From the NCBI RefSeq assembly GCF_030655415.1, contig NZ_JAURVN010000019.1:1-64000 (forward strand): DNA of 64,000 nt. The letters are read 5' to 3'. This stretch comes from Herminiimonas sp. GTDB taxonomy: Bacteria; Pseudomonadota; Gammaproteobacteria; Burkholderiales; Burkholderiaceae. A model generated the notes under the pieces. The model was given only the letters and a program-made list of their open reading frames with translations, made no database searches and was not told where the DNA came from. The position numbers were made by a program, and so were the translations under genes. Positions 51,848 through 61,591 of the stretch are shown piece by piece. Numbering within the stretch: the stretch's first letter is position 1; each line of letters starts with the position of its first letter.

Positions 51848-54324
51848 TTGATTGCCCAATTCAGATTCAGATAACCGTAATGGCGTTTTTCTTGCGCGCC
51901 ATCGTAAGGATGTTTGCTGGTGCCGATGCCGTAGCTCAAAGTGAAGGCGTCATCGATCGACCACACATGGCCGTACTGCGCACCGGAGGTTGCGCCGGAT
52001 GCAAAGCCTTCTTGCCAATAGCGACCGCCATACACTTGCACTTGCTGTGTCATCGAGCGGCGATAGCGCCGCCATGTTTTCCATTCGCCGACGAGCGTGG
52101 CGGTGGCTTCCTTATCGCTGGATGGATTGAAGTAGGCTGCATTGGCCGCGCTATTGCGTGAAGTTGCCAAACCAAGAATTGAATCCATCTTGAATACAGG
52201 ACCACTTACCCAGCGTTCCGTCCATGCGAGAGTAGCCGCGTCGCGGCGATTGTCATCGCTGAAATGCGTGTTCGAAATTTCGCCATCGATGCTGCGCGAT
52301 TCGTTTTGACGCCAGGTCAATCCGGCAGTTACACGCTTGGCGGTCACATCACTGTTGTAGGCTCTAGCCGCCAGATCGTTGACATTGGAATCTGCCAGCA
52401 GTCGCATCTGCCATGTATCAGAAAAATCCTTGGTCATTTCAAATGCAACACCACTACGGTTGGCGTTCTCAATTGCACGGTTGATCTCGGCTGAAAGCAT
52501 CAGGTCACGTACACGGTAATCAAGGCCGACACCAATTCTGCTACGACCGATTTTGGTGTCGTTTGCAGTGCCTTCATTCAGGTGACCATCTGAATGAGAA
52601 ACATGACTGAACACGCGAAATGGATCGCCCAGCGAATTCGTCAGCGGAGCGGAATAGAGACGCGCGTCGATAACGGATTCCGCACCCGCGATGCCGCCAC
52701 CTTTACCAAAAGTGCTGGTGACTTGCAGATAAGGTCTGTCGTAAATGTCTAGTTGGCGAGCAAAATTCTGTACGCCTTTATTCTCGGGATAGTCATTTTG
52801 CAAAGCCGGCAACACTTGCTTGGCTTCGGTAAATTCATTCAAGGCCAGCAATGCATTGCCTCTACCGATTTGTGGTCCGATTGCTTTTGGATCATCGACG
52901 TGCATCAGTTCGTATTCGCTTAATGCAGCACGAGGATGACCACGCGCCATGCGTAAATCCGCAGAGGCACCTCTGACTTGCTGATTGAATGGCGCGTTCT
53001 GACGCAGCACAACGAGGCGATCTTCGGCCTGTTGCAAACGGTCGGCATACATTCTTACCAACACGGTCAATACGGCTGCAGTTGGATAGTCTTCATTCGG
53101 CGCCTGCACACCGGGAATTCCGGCGTTGGCAAACGGCGGCGTTGTTTCGAACAAGCGATCTGCAGTGGCTTGCGCCAGATCATGTTGTTCAGATTCGCTG
53201 TAGGCGTAGGTCAAGCCGATTTGCCATGCATCGACAGTGGCAACGTCGCCGGCACGCGCTTCTTCGATTGCGGACATATAAAGGTCGCGCGCTGATTCGG
53301 GCTGTTCCAAATATAAATAGGCATCGGCAGCGGCTGCTTTTGCATAAGGTGGAATGTCGACACCGGACGCTTTGAGCGATTGATACAGTTCGATTACCTC
53401 GGTCATCTGCTGTCTATCGCGCAGCGCAACCATACGGTCAAATTGCGTAACCGGTTTTTCGCCGAAGCGATCTGTGACTTTTTGATTCTCTGTCAATGAT
53501 GTATCGGTGGTAGCGAAGCGCTGCTGTTTGTAGTCAACGTTCAATTGCGCTTGGCCAAAATTGACAGTACGTCCTGCGCCGGCGTGCGCGATTTGACGCT
53601 GTTCTTCAGCGCTAAACCAATCAATATTGCGTTCCGCGGTGCGCGCCGCGAGATAGGGCATGCCTGCAGCATCCAGCGCAAACACATAGCTACGGAACGC
53701 CTCGCGCGATTGCGGATCCAGTCGCACTGCATTTTGGTAGGTATTTGCCGCCAGCAGATGTTCACCGCGTCGGGTATAGACAGACCCTAACAACGTGATC
53801 ATCTGCACGTCTTTGGCTTTGTAGGCGGAAGTAAATTTTGGCAAAAATCCCTGCACATATTGCAGCGCTTCGTCAGAACGATTTTGACCAAACATTGCAT
53901 CAACCAGACCGGCACGGGCTTCATAGTCAGCGGGTGTTTTGTTCAGCACCAGGCGATAGGCTTTTTCCGCTTGATCCCAGCGTTCTACTTTATTCGCAGA
54001 GTTGGCCAGCGACTTTAAAACGTAGGCCGGTGTGCCTGGTTTAACTAATTGATCGTAGTAAGTAAGCGCAGTGTTGTAATCGCCGGCCCAGCCAAGCACC
54101 ACCACCAGGTCGTATAAAATTTTTTGATCGTCGCTATACGTGTTGTGCCACGCCGTCAGCTTTTCAACTGCGGCCGCGGCCTGACCATCTCGCGCGGAGC
54201 GAATAAGGCCGTCGTATTCCGCTTGTGGAATGGCGGCATGCACGATGCTCGTTGCGCATAGGCCCAATACGAAACATGCGAATCCTGATTTAGTGATTTT
54301 CAAATGCTGGTATTTTTTATGCAT
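51844..54324 (-). CDS. pgaA: PNAG export outer-membrane porin PgaA
   Basis: 826 residues. A signal peptide (to about 31, ending IVHA) leads to a helical TPR domain (about 35-520) with repeats such as LGWAGDYNTALTYYDQL and KAYRLVLNKTPADYEARAGL. The C-terminal 300 residues alternate hydrophobic and polar residues as in a 16-strand barrel and end YGYLNLNWAIK. It exports de-N-acetylated PNAG through the outer membrane. It is the first gene of pgaABCD. The ATG at 54324 has only a weak ribosome site (AAGAAATTAGA). A 476-base leader precedes it. Confidence 0.9.
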   Translation of the reverse strand: MHKKYQHLKITKSGFACFVLGLCATSIVHAAIPQAEYDGLIRSARDGQAAAAVEKLTAWHNTYSDDQKILYDLVVVLGWAGDYNTALTYYDQLVKPGTPAYVLKSLANSANKVERWDQAEKAYRLVLNKTPADYEARAGLVDAMFGQNRSDEALQYVQGFLPKFTSAYKAKDVQMITLLGSVYTRRGEHLLAANTYQNAVRLDPQSREAFRSYVFALDAAGMPYLAARTAERNIDWFSAEEQRQIAHAGAGRTVNFGQAQLNVDYKQQRFATTDTSLTENQKVTDRFGEKPVTQFDRMVALRDRQQMTEVIELYQSLKASGVDIPPYAKAAAADAYLYLEQPESARDLYMSAIEEARAGDVATVDAWQIGLTYAYSESEQHDLAQATADRLFETTPPFANAGIPGVQAPNEDYPTAAVLTVLVRMYADRLQQAEDRLVVLRQNAPFNQQVRGASADLRMARGHPRAALSEYELMHVDDPKAIGPQIGRGNALLALNEFTEAKQVLPALQNDYPENKGVQNFARQLDIYDRPYLQVTSTFGKGGGIAGAESVIDARLYSAPLTNSLGDPFRVFSHVSHSDGHLNEGTANDTKIGRSRIGVGLDYRVRDLMLSAEINRAIENANRSGVAFEMTKDFSDTWQMRLLADSNVNDLAARAYNSDVTAKRVTAGLTWRQNESRSIDGEISNTHFSDDNRRDAATLAWTERWVSGPVFKMDSILGLATSRNSAANAAYFNPSSDKEATATLVGEWKTWRRYRRSMTQQVQVYGGRYWQEGFASGATSGAQYGHVWSIDDAFTLSYGIGTSKHPYDGAQEKRHYGYLNLNWAIK

Positions 54325-54800
54325 AAATCAATCTAATTTCTTGTTCTGTTAAATCGTTATGTTTTCAATAGACGTGCAATAAAACCCTCCGCTTGACGGA
54401 ATGGCTTTTCAAAAATCTGTTGGATTGTGTGCAGCGAGGTGTTCCATCCACAGAACAATGCATGCCAAAGATCGCGCGTTGGCACTGTCTTTTTATATTG
54501 AGTGGACGATCGAGTTTTCTAGCTGACAAACTTTAGATGTGAACAAAGAATAGGTTGTGCCATCAAACGCTGTATGTGCGTTCAAGCACACAGCAGATGA
54601 GACAAATGTGAAAGATGCACATTCACGTTTTTACATTTGATCGGGATGATCTTGAATATCGCTAAAGAAGCATGTGCAGAGGGTGTGCACTTAACGATTA
54701 GACATTAGAGATAGTGCTTGATACGAGATGCATCTGAAAGTAAAACACGAGAAAAGTGTTTTGCAGAGATTGCTCGTTTTGCCAACCAAGACAGCATTCG
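54325..54800. promoter_or_regulatory. Upstream region of pgaABCD
   Basis: 476 bases with no gene. It must hold the pga promoter. GATCGGGATGATC near 54640 is a small inverted repeat of unknown meaning. No sigma54 site or NhaR-type site was recognised. Confidence 0.4.
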
Positions 54801-55187
54801 TTAATGCAGTTTGCTCTTGGCGATCTGCAGTTCTTGCAGTTTTTTTACTGTTTCTAGTATCTGCGCGAGTTCGTTCTCTGCATCAGATTGGATGAGTTCT
54901 TTTTCGTCGATATTGAGTTGGTTGTCGATGACGACCATTTCCACTCGAAAGATGTGCGGGTATTTATCTGTGATGGCTTGCAGCAGCACGTCGAGTTTTT
55001 CCCGACCCAAGACTTCCTTGATACGGCTTGCGAGGAATAGTCTGACGATGGTCAAACTGTTGTCTTCACTTAGATCCTGAATGGCGAGCGCTTCATGGTG
55101 CAGCCATTCAGGAAATTGATCTGCGCTGACAAAGCTCGGTACCGTTAAAACGGAAACGTGAAATTCTACGTTGAGCTTGTCCATCAT
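54801..55187 (-). CDS. Hypothetical protein, 128 residues
   Basis: Begins MMDKLNVEFHVSVLTVPSFV after AAGGGGAA. It is soluble and acidic, with an amphipathic C-terminal helix (NELAQILETVKKLQELQIAK). The middle part, IVRLFLASRIKEVLGREKLD, is helical. No family is recognised. It sits upstream of the pga operon on the same strand but is separated by 476 bases. An earlier in-frame ATG at 55208 is less well placed. Confidence 0.65.
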   Translation of the reverse strand: MMDKLNVEFHVSVLTVPSFVSADQFPEWLHHEALAIQDLSEDNSLTIVRLFLASRIKEVLGREKLDVLLQAITDKYPHIFRVEMVVIDNQLNIDEKELIQSDAENELAQILETVKKLQELQIAKSKLH

Positions 55188-55282
55188 GTTCCCCTTGTCA
55201 CTGGTCATAGTCGATCCGGTGTATGCGTCGATGCGTTCAGTTTATACGCGCGCTTCGAATTTTGGGAGAGGCTGGCATTCTT

Positions 55283-55648
55283 TTATTTTACGAGCACTGC
55301 GGATAGTTTTTCCATTACGCGGGTCACATCTTCTTCAGTGGCAAAACCGATGCGTGGCCAGTTCTGCACCTTGTTGGTTTCGGTTGGTTTGCCGGTCAAG
55401 TATCTGCATTCATCCAGCAAGTTGGTCAGCGCAGCAGGTGTGATGCGATATGCGGAAGCCAGCGGATGCACATTGAAAGCGATCTCTGCTTCGTTGCCGG
55501 GCGCGAGTTCTGTGTGATAGATCGTGATAGTGCCGTTGCGCAGAAAGCGTGCGCCACCTTTGTTGACTAGTGGGCGAGGTGTGCCGAAGAGGTTTTTCAA
55601 TGCGGTCAGGGCTTGGTCGTATACGGCGTTTTCCATCTTGTGATCCAT
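55283..55648 (-). CDS. Hypothetical protein, 121 residues
   Basis: Starts MDHKMENAVYDQALTALKNL. A second in-frame ATG four codons on has GGATC upstream and may be the true start. It is soluble with a mixed fold: FLRNGTITIYHTELAPGNEA suggests a beta hairpin, and LTNLLDECRYLTGKPTET a helix. No family is recognised. It is followed by the 128-residue gene on the same strand after 95 bases, and the two may be one unit. Confidence 0.65.
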   Translation of the reverse strand: MDHKMENAVYDQALTALKNLFGTPRPLVNKGGARFLRNGTITIYHTELAPGNEAEIAFNVHPLASAYRITPAALTNLLDECRYLTGKPTETNKVQNWPRIGFATEEDVTRVMEKLSAVLVK

Positions 55649-56249
55649 TCAAATGTGTTGAGCTGCTTATGGTCGATATTGTAGCTCCGGAGCGTGATGC
55701 TCATGGTGCTGTTTCAGTTCTGGATGAAAAGCGCCGTAATAGACGGAGTGGTTAGCAAAAAAATGTGCGATTCACTATCTGGGAAATTGCTATCGAAGGG
55801 CGACGACTACGCAGGACGGCGATTACGGAGTAGTGATTTGAGACATTTTGTTGACGATAAATAAATTTTTCTAAAAAATATTTACGTCGAAATTTATGCG
55901 CTGAACAGTTTTCCAGTGTTGACGAAATATTATTTTAATCTTCTATAAGAGAGTTTTTCTCCCATATTCATGGGAGAAAAACTGGTGGATTTGGCATGTC
56001 TTGTGCGGTGTGTTCTCCCTATGAGAACAAAGGATAAATTTGTATATTTTTCAAGACACATTTTTTTGCGATTAGATGTAACTGCGATCGATTTTTTTAC
56101 ACTAGAATCATTTAAAACGTAGCCGTGCGGCAAGGTAGACACCGCAATTTAGGCAGCAAAAATAGACAGCTTTGTAGTGGTTTCATTTCCTAAGAATAAG
56201 TCTTGAGTCGCGCACCTTGCGTTGCTCAATAAAAAATAAGCCGACAAGT
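55649..56249. other. Gene-free stretch with a 14-pair palindrome
   Basis: About 600 AT-rich bases between divergent genes. AGTTTTTCTCCCAT and ATGGGAGAAAAACT form a perfect 14-pair inverted repeat at 55952-55983 around ATTC. A smaller GTTCTC / GAGAAC pair is near 56009-56025. No gene is supported. Confidence 0.45.
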
Positions 56250-57647
56250 ATGGAAATGTCTGAAGATTCTGAATCAGGACACATGATCAAGAAGGAGTGG
56301 TTGACCAAGCTTGGCCTTGGTCTCGCTTTGTTCCTGCTGGTGCTGATTTCGTTCGTGACTTTTAATAGCATCGCGCAGTTCGAAAGTAGTTCGAAGCTGG
56401 TCGAGCACACGCATCTGGTCGTTAAGCAAATCAATCAAATCGCGTCGAGTGTGAAGGATGCGGAGTCTGCACAACGTGGATACCTGATTACTTCCGACGA
56501 ATCATTTCTGCAAGAACATCACGATGTCGTCGTGAACTTGCCGGATGAAATCAACAAGCTGAGATATCTGACGCAAGACAATCCGGAGCAACGGCGTTCG
56601 ATCGATATTCTGGAAGAGTTGATGTACAAACGTATGCGAGCTTTACGTTTGGGCATAGATATGCTGGAAGATCGCGGAGATATCAGCGCTAACGAAACTA
56701 CTGGTCTGGTTGGTGGTAGCGGCAAGGAGGCAATGCAGCAATTGCGCGGGCATGCTGACTATATGATCGCTGTCGAAGATAAATTATTGGGCGAGCGCGC
56801 AAGACAGGTTGAAGCCAAAGCTGCTTATACCAAGCTATGGATTCTGTTCGGTAATCTGGTGGCGATCGTGCTGCTGCTCTCTGCTCTGTGGTTGATCATG
56901 CTGGAAATCAAGCATCGAAAAATTGCGCAACGCTCAATAGAGAAAACCGCAGCGCAACTGGAATTGACGAACAAGGAATTGGAAAGTTTCAGTTATTCGG
57001 TTTCGCATGATTTGCGTTCGCCTTTGCGTGCGATTGACGGTTACTCGCGCATGTTTGAAGAGGACTTCGCTGATCGCCTGGATGACGAAGGCCGTCGTTT
57101 GTTGTCAGTGATTCGTGTCAGCAGCAAAAAAATGGGCCAGTTGATTGATGACTTGCTGGCGTTCTCGCGGATGGGGCGCAAGCCGGTTGATGCGACGAAG
57201 GTCGATATGAATACTTTGGTTGATGAAGTCTGGTCTGAGGTTTGTGCCAGCTCCCGAACTTCATTGCCGTTGAAGAAGTCAAATTTACCTGTGGCGTGGG
57301 GCGACCGTGCATTGCTGCGGCAAGTGTTGATGAATTTGCTTTCCAATGCCGTCAAATACAGCAGCAAGAAATCGGACCCGCGTATCGAAATTACCGCGAA
57401 GCACAGCGAACACGAAGTGGTGTACAGCGTGCGCGACAACGGTGTTGGTTTTGATATGCGTTTTTATAACAAGCTGTTCGGCGTTTTTCAGCGCCTGCAT
57501 ACGGAAAATGAATTTCCCGGAACGGGTGTCGGTCTGGCGATTGCGCAGCGTGTCATCGTGAGACATGGCGGACGCATCTGGGCCGAGAGCAAACCGGACG
57601 AATACACGATTTTTAATTTCAGCATACCGAAAGAGGTCAACGCATGA
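56250..57647 (+). CDS. CHASE3-domain sensor histidine kinase
   Basis: About 465 residues. One membrane helix (about 21-42), a periplasmic CHASE3 domain (about 45-180, with [15 protein letters not shown]), a second helix (about 190-213), then HisKA with [20 protein letters not shown] (H253) and HATPase with [18 protein letters not shown] and [12 protein letters not shown]. The kinase part is of the type that pairs with small Rcp1-like receivers, and such a receiver follows with a four-base overlap. The start is uncertain: ATG at 56250, 56256 and 56283 and a TTG at 56217 are in frame. The CHASE3 ligand is unknown. Confidence 0.9.
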   Translation: MEMSEDSESGHMIKKEWLTKLGLGLALFLLVLISFVTFNSIAQFESSSKLVEHTHLVVKQINQIASSVKDAESAQRGYLITSDESFLQEHHDVVVNLPDEINKLRYLTQDNPEQRRSIDILEELMYKRMRALRLGIDMLEDRGDISANETTGLVGGSGKEAMQQLRGHADYMIAVEDKLLGERARQVEAKAAYTKLWILFGNLVAIVLLLSALWLIMLEIKHRKIAQRSIEKTAAQLELTNKELESFSYSVSHDLRSPLRAIDGYSRMFEEDFADRLDDEGRRLLSVIRVSSKKMGQLIDDLLAFSRMGRKPVDATKVDMNTLVDEVWSEVCASSRTSLPLKKSNLPVAWGDRALLRQVLMNLLSNAVKYSSKKSDPRIEITAKHSEHEVVYSVRDNGVGFDMRFYNKLFGVFQRLHTENEFPGTGVGLAIAQRVIVRHGGRIWAESKPDEYTIFNFSIPKEVNA

Positions 57648-58093
57648 ACGAAGATATGCAACCCGTGCATATTCTGCTTGCAGAAGATACGCCTACCGAT
57701 GCCGAGATGACGATGCGTGCGCTCAAGAAAGTGGGCCTCGTTAACAACATCACCTGGGTCAAGGATGGGCAGGAAGCGCTGGACTATATTTTTCGTACCG
57801 GGGATTTTGCAGGCCGGGTGAGCGGCGATCCAACCTTGATCATGCTTGATCTGAAAATGCCCAAGGTAAACGGACTGGAAGTGTTGAAGTTGATCAAGAC
57901 TACCGACGCGACCAAGCTCATCCCGGTGATCATGCTGACCTCCAGTGCGGAAGAACCGGACATCGTCCGCTGCTATGAGCATGGCGTGAATAGCTACATC
58001 GTCAAGCCGGTTGAGTCAGACAAGTTTTTTGAAGAAGTTTCCAAGGCGGGTTTCTATTGGGCGATCCTGAATAGAATTCCTGGATCACGATAA
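57644..58093 (+). CDS. Rcp1-like single-domain response regulator
   Basis: 149 residues, receiver only. The acidic ED is in [12 protein letters not shown], the phospho-acceptor is D69 in [13 protein letters not shown], Thr/Ser in MLTSSAEE and Lys in YIVKPVE. The loop [17 protein letters not shown] before the phospho-site is typical of Rcp1-like receivers that pair with phytochrome-type kinases. It overlaps the kinase stop by four bases and precedes the REC-PAS-LOV-GGDEF-EAL gene by 26 bases, so all three share a transcript. Confidence 0.92.
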   Translation: MNEDMQPVHILLAEDTPTDAEMTMRALKKVGLVNNITWVKDGQEALDYIFRTGDFAGRVSGDPTLIMLDLKMPKVNGLEVLKLIKTTDATKLIPVIMLTSSAEEPDIVRCYEHGVNSYIVKPVESDKFFEEVSKAGFYWAILNRIPGSR

Positions 58094-58119
58094 ACGCAAT
58101 CTGATGTCGAGACAGACGC

Positions 58120-60579
58120 ATGATTAAAATCCTCATGGTTGAAGATACGCCTACCGATGCTGAACTCGCTTTACGCGAGTTGAAGCGGGGCGGTATTCAA
58201 CATCAATCAAGACGGGTTGAAACCGAGAAGGAGCTGCGGTATGAGCTCATCGATTTCAAGCCGGATGTTGTGTTGTCGGATTTTTCCATGCCGCATTTTG
58301 ACGGCCTGTCCGCGCTGAAGGTCGTGCGCCAGGAAATGCCAGACACCCCTTTCATTTTTGTTTCTGGTCGCATCGGCGAAGAGCTGGCGATCGAATCTTT
58401 GAAGCTGGGTGCAAGCGATTACGTTATCAAGACCAATCTGTCGAGATTACCGAGTGCCGTTGCGCGTGCAATGGAACACGTCGAGCAAAGAGATGCGCGC
58501 CGCCGCATAGAGTCAGAACTGCTGGAAAGCAATTTGATGTTCCGCACCTTCATGGAGAACTTGCCGGGTGCTGCTTTCATCAAGGACAAGGATGGCCGGT
58601 ATTTGTATGGCAATCACGGTCTGGATAAAGCATTTGGTGTTGAAAAGGGTTTTTCGATTGGCAAACTCGACACTGAGCTGATTCCGTTTCAAGTTGCACA
58701 TAAATTGCGCGAGATGGAAACGCGTGTGTTGGACGCCAACACTGCATTGCAAGAAATCGAAGTCATGTCGATGCCGACTGGCGTGACTTATTGGCTCTCG
58801 ACGAAATTTCCGCTATTGGGCGAAAACAATAATTCGCGCCACATAGGCGGCATCGCGATTGAAGTAACTGAACGGATGAAGGTTGAGCAGGATCTGCTGT
58901 TGCGCACGCGCGCAATCGAGGCTTGTGTGAATCCAATCGTGATCGTTGATACTGCCGCGCCAGGTATGCCACTGATTTATGTCAACGGCGCATTTGAAAC
59001 CATCACCGGTTATACCAGTGAAGAAGCGATAGGTCGCAACTGTCGCTTCTTGCAAGGTACGGATACCGATCAACCCGAGCTGGGTAAATTACGCGCGGCG
59101 ATACGCGAGCAACGTCCCGCGTCAGTCTTGCTGCGTAATTATCACAAAGACGGCAGCATGTTCTTGAATGAACTGTACATCGCACCGGTGAGTGAAACGG
59201 TGGACGGTAGCGGTGCAGGACATTTTGTTGGCGTGCTGTATGACGTTACACAGATCAAGCGTTATCAAGAGGATCTGGAGCATCAAGCCAACTACGATAC
59301 CTTGACCGGCCTTGCCAATCGCAACCTGCTGAATGAACGTACACAACAGGCACTGATACAGGCGCGTCGTCACGATCAATTTCTTAGTTTGGTGTTTATC
59401 GATCTGGATAACTTCAAGCTCGTCAACGACAGCATGGGGCACGGCGCTGGCGATGAATTGATTGCGAATGTTGGATCACGTTTACAAACCTGCATACGTG
59501 ATGGCGATACCGTTGCGCGTATTGGTGGCGATGAATTCGTGTTGCTGCTGACGAATCAAAATCCTGGTGACAGTAATTTGACGGTGATGCAGCGCATTCA
59601 GCGCGAGCTGGTCAAGCCGATGCTGATTCGCGGCCAGGAACTTGTTGTGACATGCAGCATGGGTATCGCGCGCTTCCCGGACGATGGTGAAGATTCGGAA
59701 TCCTTGCTGGCGAATGCTGATGCGGCGATGTACCGCGCCAAATCAAACGGGCGCAATAACTTCCAGTTCTATACCAAGGAAATGAACGCGACGACTGGCG
59801 AGCGTCTTTCCTTGGAAAGTGACTTATGGCATGCGATGGCGAATGAGGAATTGTTCCTTGTTTATCAACCGCAAATCGATTTCCGTGATGGTTCTGTGAT
59901 TGGTATGGAGGCGTTGATACGCTGGCAGCATCCCAAGCGTGGATTGATTTCGCCTATGGAATTTATCCCGATGGCAGAGTGCAATGGCTTGATTATTCCA
60001 ATCGGGATTTGGGTATTGGAAACCGCCTGCAAACATAATCTGCAATTGCAAAAAGAAGGTTTGCCACCGATACGCGTGGCCGTCAATTTATCGGCGCGTC
60101 AGATTGGCGAGCGGGATTTTGTTCAAAGCGTCAAGGATGTGATCGATGCAACCGGACTCGATCCTTCCTGTCTTGAGCTTGAAGTCACCGAAAGTATGGT
60201 GATGCACAACGTCGAAGAAGTTGTCGTGATTTTGAACAGTCTGAATGAAATGGGCATTCAAATTTCGCTCGACGATTTTGGTACGGGCTTCTCCAGCCTG
60301 GCTTATCTGAAGCGCTTCCCTATCGATCGCTTGAAGATTGATCAATCATTCATCTTCAATTGCGATAGCGATGCGGGCGATGCAATTATTGCGCAAACCA
60401 TCATCGCGCTGGCACATGGCTTGAAGATCAAAGTGATTGCTGAAGGCATCGAAAAGCCGGAGCATTTTGCCTTCCTGAAAGAAAATGGTTGCGATGAAGG
60501 ACAGGGTTATTTCATCAGTCGACCACTGGCTTTCAAGGATTTGCGTGAGCTGTTGATTGCAAGGCAGAAGCCCCATTAA
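58120..60579 (+). CDS. REC-PAS-LOV-GGDEF-EAL protein (likely blue-light-responsive c-di-GMP enzyme)
   Basis: 819 residues. A receiver (1-125) has phospho-acceptor D54 in VVLSDFSMPHFDG. PAS 1 is at about 138-260. PAS 2 (about 262-380) is a LOV domain: GRNCRFLQ at 305-312 with the flavin-adduct cysteine C308, then NYHKDG (N340) and FLNEL (N350), the flavin-contact asparagines. GGDEF at 469-473 has an RxxD site RDGD at 460-463. EAL has EALIR at 597, NLSARQ, ELEVTES, LDDFGTGFSS, LKIDQSF, AEGIE and EGQGYFISRP. All catalytic residues of both domains appear present. It receives phosphate signals from the upstream kinase and receiver set and, by the LOV motif, light. Ribosome site GAGACAG is modest. 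Confidence 0.92.
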   Translation: MIKILMVEDTPTDAELALRELKRGGIQHQSRRVETEKELRYELIDFKPDVVLSDFSMPHFDGLSALKVVRQEMPDTPFIFVSGRIGEELAIESLKLGASDYVIKTNLSRLPSAVARAMEHVEQRDARRRIESELLESNLMFRTFMENLPGAAFIKDKDGRYLYGNHGLDKAFGVEKGFSIGKLDTELIPFQVAHKLREMETRVLDANTALQEIEVMSMPTGVTYWLSTKFPLLGENNNSRHIGGIAIEVTERMKVEQDLLLRTRAIEACVNPIVIVDTAAPGMPLIYVNGAFETITGYTSEEAIGRNCRFLQGTDTDQPELGKLRAAIREQRPASVLLRNYHKDGSMFLNELYIAPVSETVDGSGAGHFVGVLYDVTQIKRYQEDLEHQANYDTLTGLANRNLLNERTQQALIQARRHDQFLSLVFIDLDNFKLVNDSMGHGAGDELIANVGSRLQTCIRDGDTVARIGGDEFVLLLTNQNPGDSNLTVMQRIQRELVKPMLIRGQELVVTCSMGIARFPDDGEDSESLLANADAAMYRAKSNGRNNFQFYTKEMNATTGERLSLESDLWHAMANEELFLVYQPQIDFRDGSVIGMEALIRWQHPKRGLISPMEFIPMAECNGLIIPIGIWVLETACKHNLQLQKEGLPPIRVAVNLSARQIGERDFVQSVKDVIDATGLDPSCLELEVTESMVMHNVEEVVVILNSLNEMGIQISLDDFGTGFSSLAYLKRFPIDRLKIDQSFIFNCDSDAGDAIIAQTIIALAHGLKIKVIAEGIEKPEHFAFLKENGCDEGQGYFISRPLAFKDLRELLIARQKPH

Positions 60580-60889
60580 TCTTTCTGCCCATCTTTTCCT
60601 TAAAGGAAAGCGTCGTACTTAGCGCAAACAGCAATTTTTGTTTCTATTGCAGAAGCTGTAATAAAATACTGTTTTGCAAGCGCTAAGACAGCACTTCCTT
60701 GAAAATGCCGGCACAAGCCGGCTTTTATTTGGGCGAGCTGTCTTCATGCAACTGACGTAGATAGTAGATTTGTCGGACGATGTGTTGTATAACTTCGACC
60801 ACCGCGCCGGGCTGGATTTTTTGTAGGTACGAGCCCGAACCATCAATAGCTAAGCAATCAGCAACTAACTCAAGTACTCATTTAAATTC
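60580..60889. other. Gene-free region with overlapping inverted repeats and a terminator
   Basis: 310 bases before the formyltransferase gene. It holds CTTAGCGC (60618-60625) with GCGCTAAG (60680-60687), AAGACAGC (60685-60692) with GCTGTCTT (60737-60744), an inner GCAAT / ATTGC pair (60631-60650) and a terminator hairpin at 60705-60730. The first two pairs share three bases, so they cannot both form. This looks like a small structured RNA or a leader switch. Confidence 0.5.
60705..60730 (+). terminator. Rho-independent terminator
   Basis: TGCCGGCACAAGCCGGC then TTTTATTT: six-pair GC stem, four-base loop and T run. It may end the signalling operon transcript or a short RNA from the structured region. 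It lies 160 bases before the formyltransferase start. Confidence 0.8.
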
Positions 60890-61483
60890 GTGAATATTTA
60901 TATCTGTGGGCAAAAGCACTTCGGTGCAGAAGTTTTTACCGCTTTGTCGAACGCCGGACACACCATTGTTGGCGTCTCATCACCAGCCTTGAGCGGTGAT
61001 GGTGGCGATGATCGTTTGAAAGCAGTGGCAGAAGCTGCTGGTGTCAAATGGATGAAGTCGGGCTTGTTGAACGAGAATACGATTCCAGACAACGTTGATT
61101 TGATCGTGACAGCGCACTCGCACGATTTCGTTCGTCTGCCTACCCGTAACAAAACCACGCACGGCGCGATTGGTTATCACCCATCGTTGTTGCCAATTCA
61201 TCGTGGCAAGGATGCGATTATCTGGACTATCCAGATGGGCGATAAAGTCACCGGTGGTAGCGTGTATTGGCTGGATGAAGTCATGGATGGCGGCCCTATC
61301 GCGGCACAAGAACACGTGTTCGTCATGCCTGGTGATACACCGGAATTGCTGTGGAAACGTGATCTGGCACCGCTTGGTATTCGTCTGTTAGGCGAAGTCT
61401 GTAACGACATCGCACAAGGCAAGATCATCAAGAAAGTGCAAGATGAAAGCATTGCGACGAGCGAACCGTCGATCAAGAAGTAA
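60890..61483 (+). CDS. Formyltransferase-family protein (folate-dependent)
   Basis: 197 residues, Rossmann-like formyl transferase domain. The folate and catalytic region is GYHPSLLPIHRGKDAIIWTI, with the conserved His of HPSLLP, and the catalytic Asp follows in LDEVMDGGPI. The Asn-His-Asp triad looks altered at the Asn (TAHSHDF before it). It contains no C-terminal tRNA-binding or hydrolase domain, so it is not a full methionyl-tRNA formyltransferase or FDH. It transfers a formyl group from 10-formyl-THF to an unidentified acceptor. GTG start; no clear ribosome site. Leader structures precede it. Confidence 0.8.
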   Translation: MNIYICGQKHFGAEVFTALSNAGHTIVGVSSPALSGDGGDDRLKAVAEAAGVKWMKSGLLNENTIPDNVDLIVTAHSHDFVRLPTRNKTTHGAIGYHPSLLPIHRGKDAIIWTIQMGDKVTGGSVYWLDEVMDGGPIAAQEHVFVMPGDTPELLWKRDLAPLGIRLLGEVCNDIAQGKIIKKVQDESIATSEPSIKK

Positions 61484-61591
61484 CTCTGCATTACTGATGG
61501 ATATGCCGCTCACTAGCCGGCTTATCCATCATTCTCAATCTCCTCTCTATTCTCTTTTTCGTCGCACAATCAGCCGGCGGAGCCTCGCATT

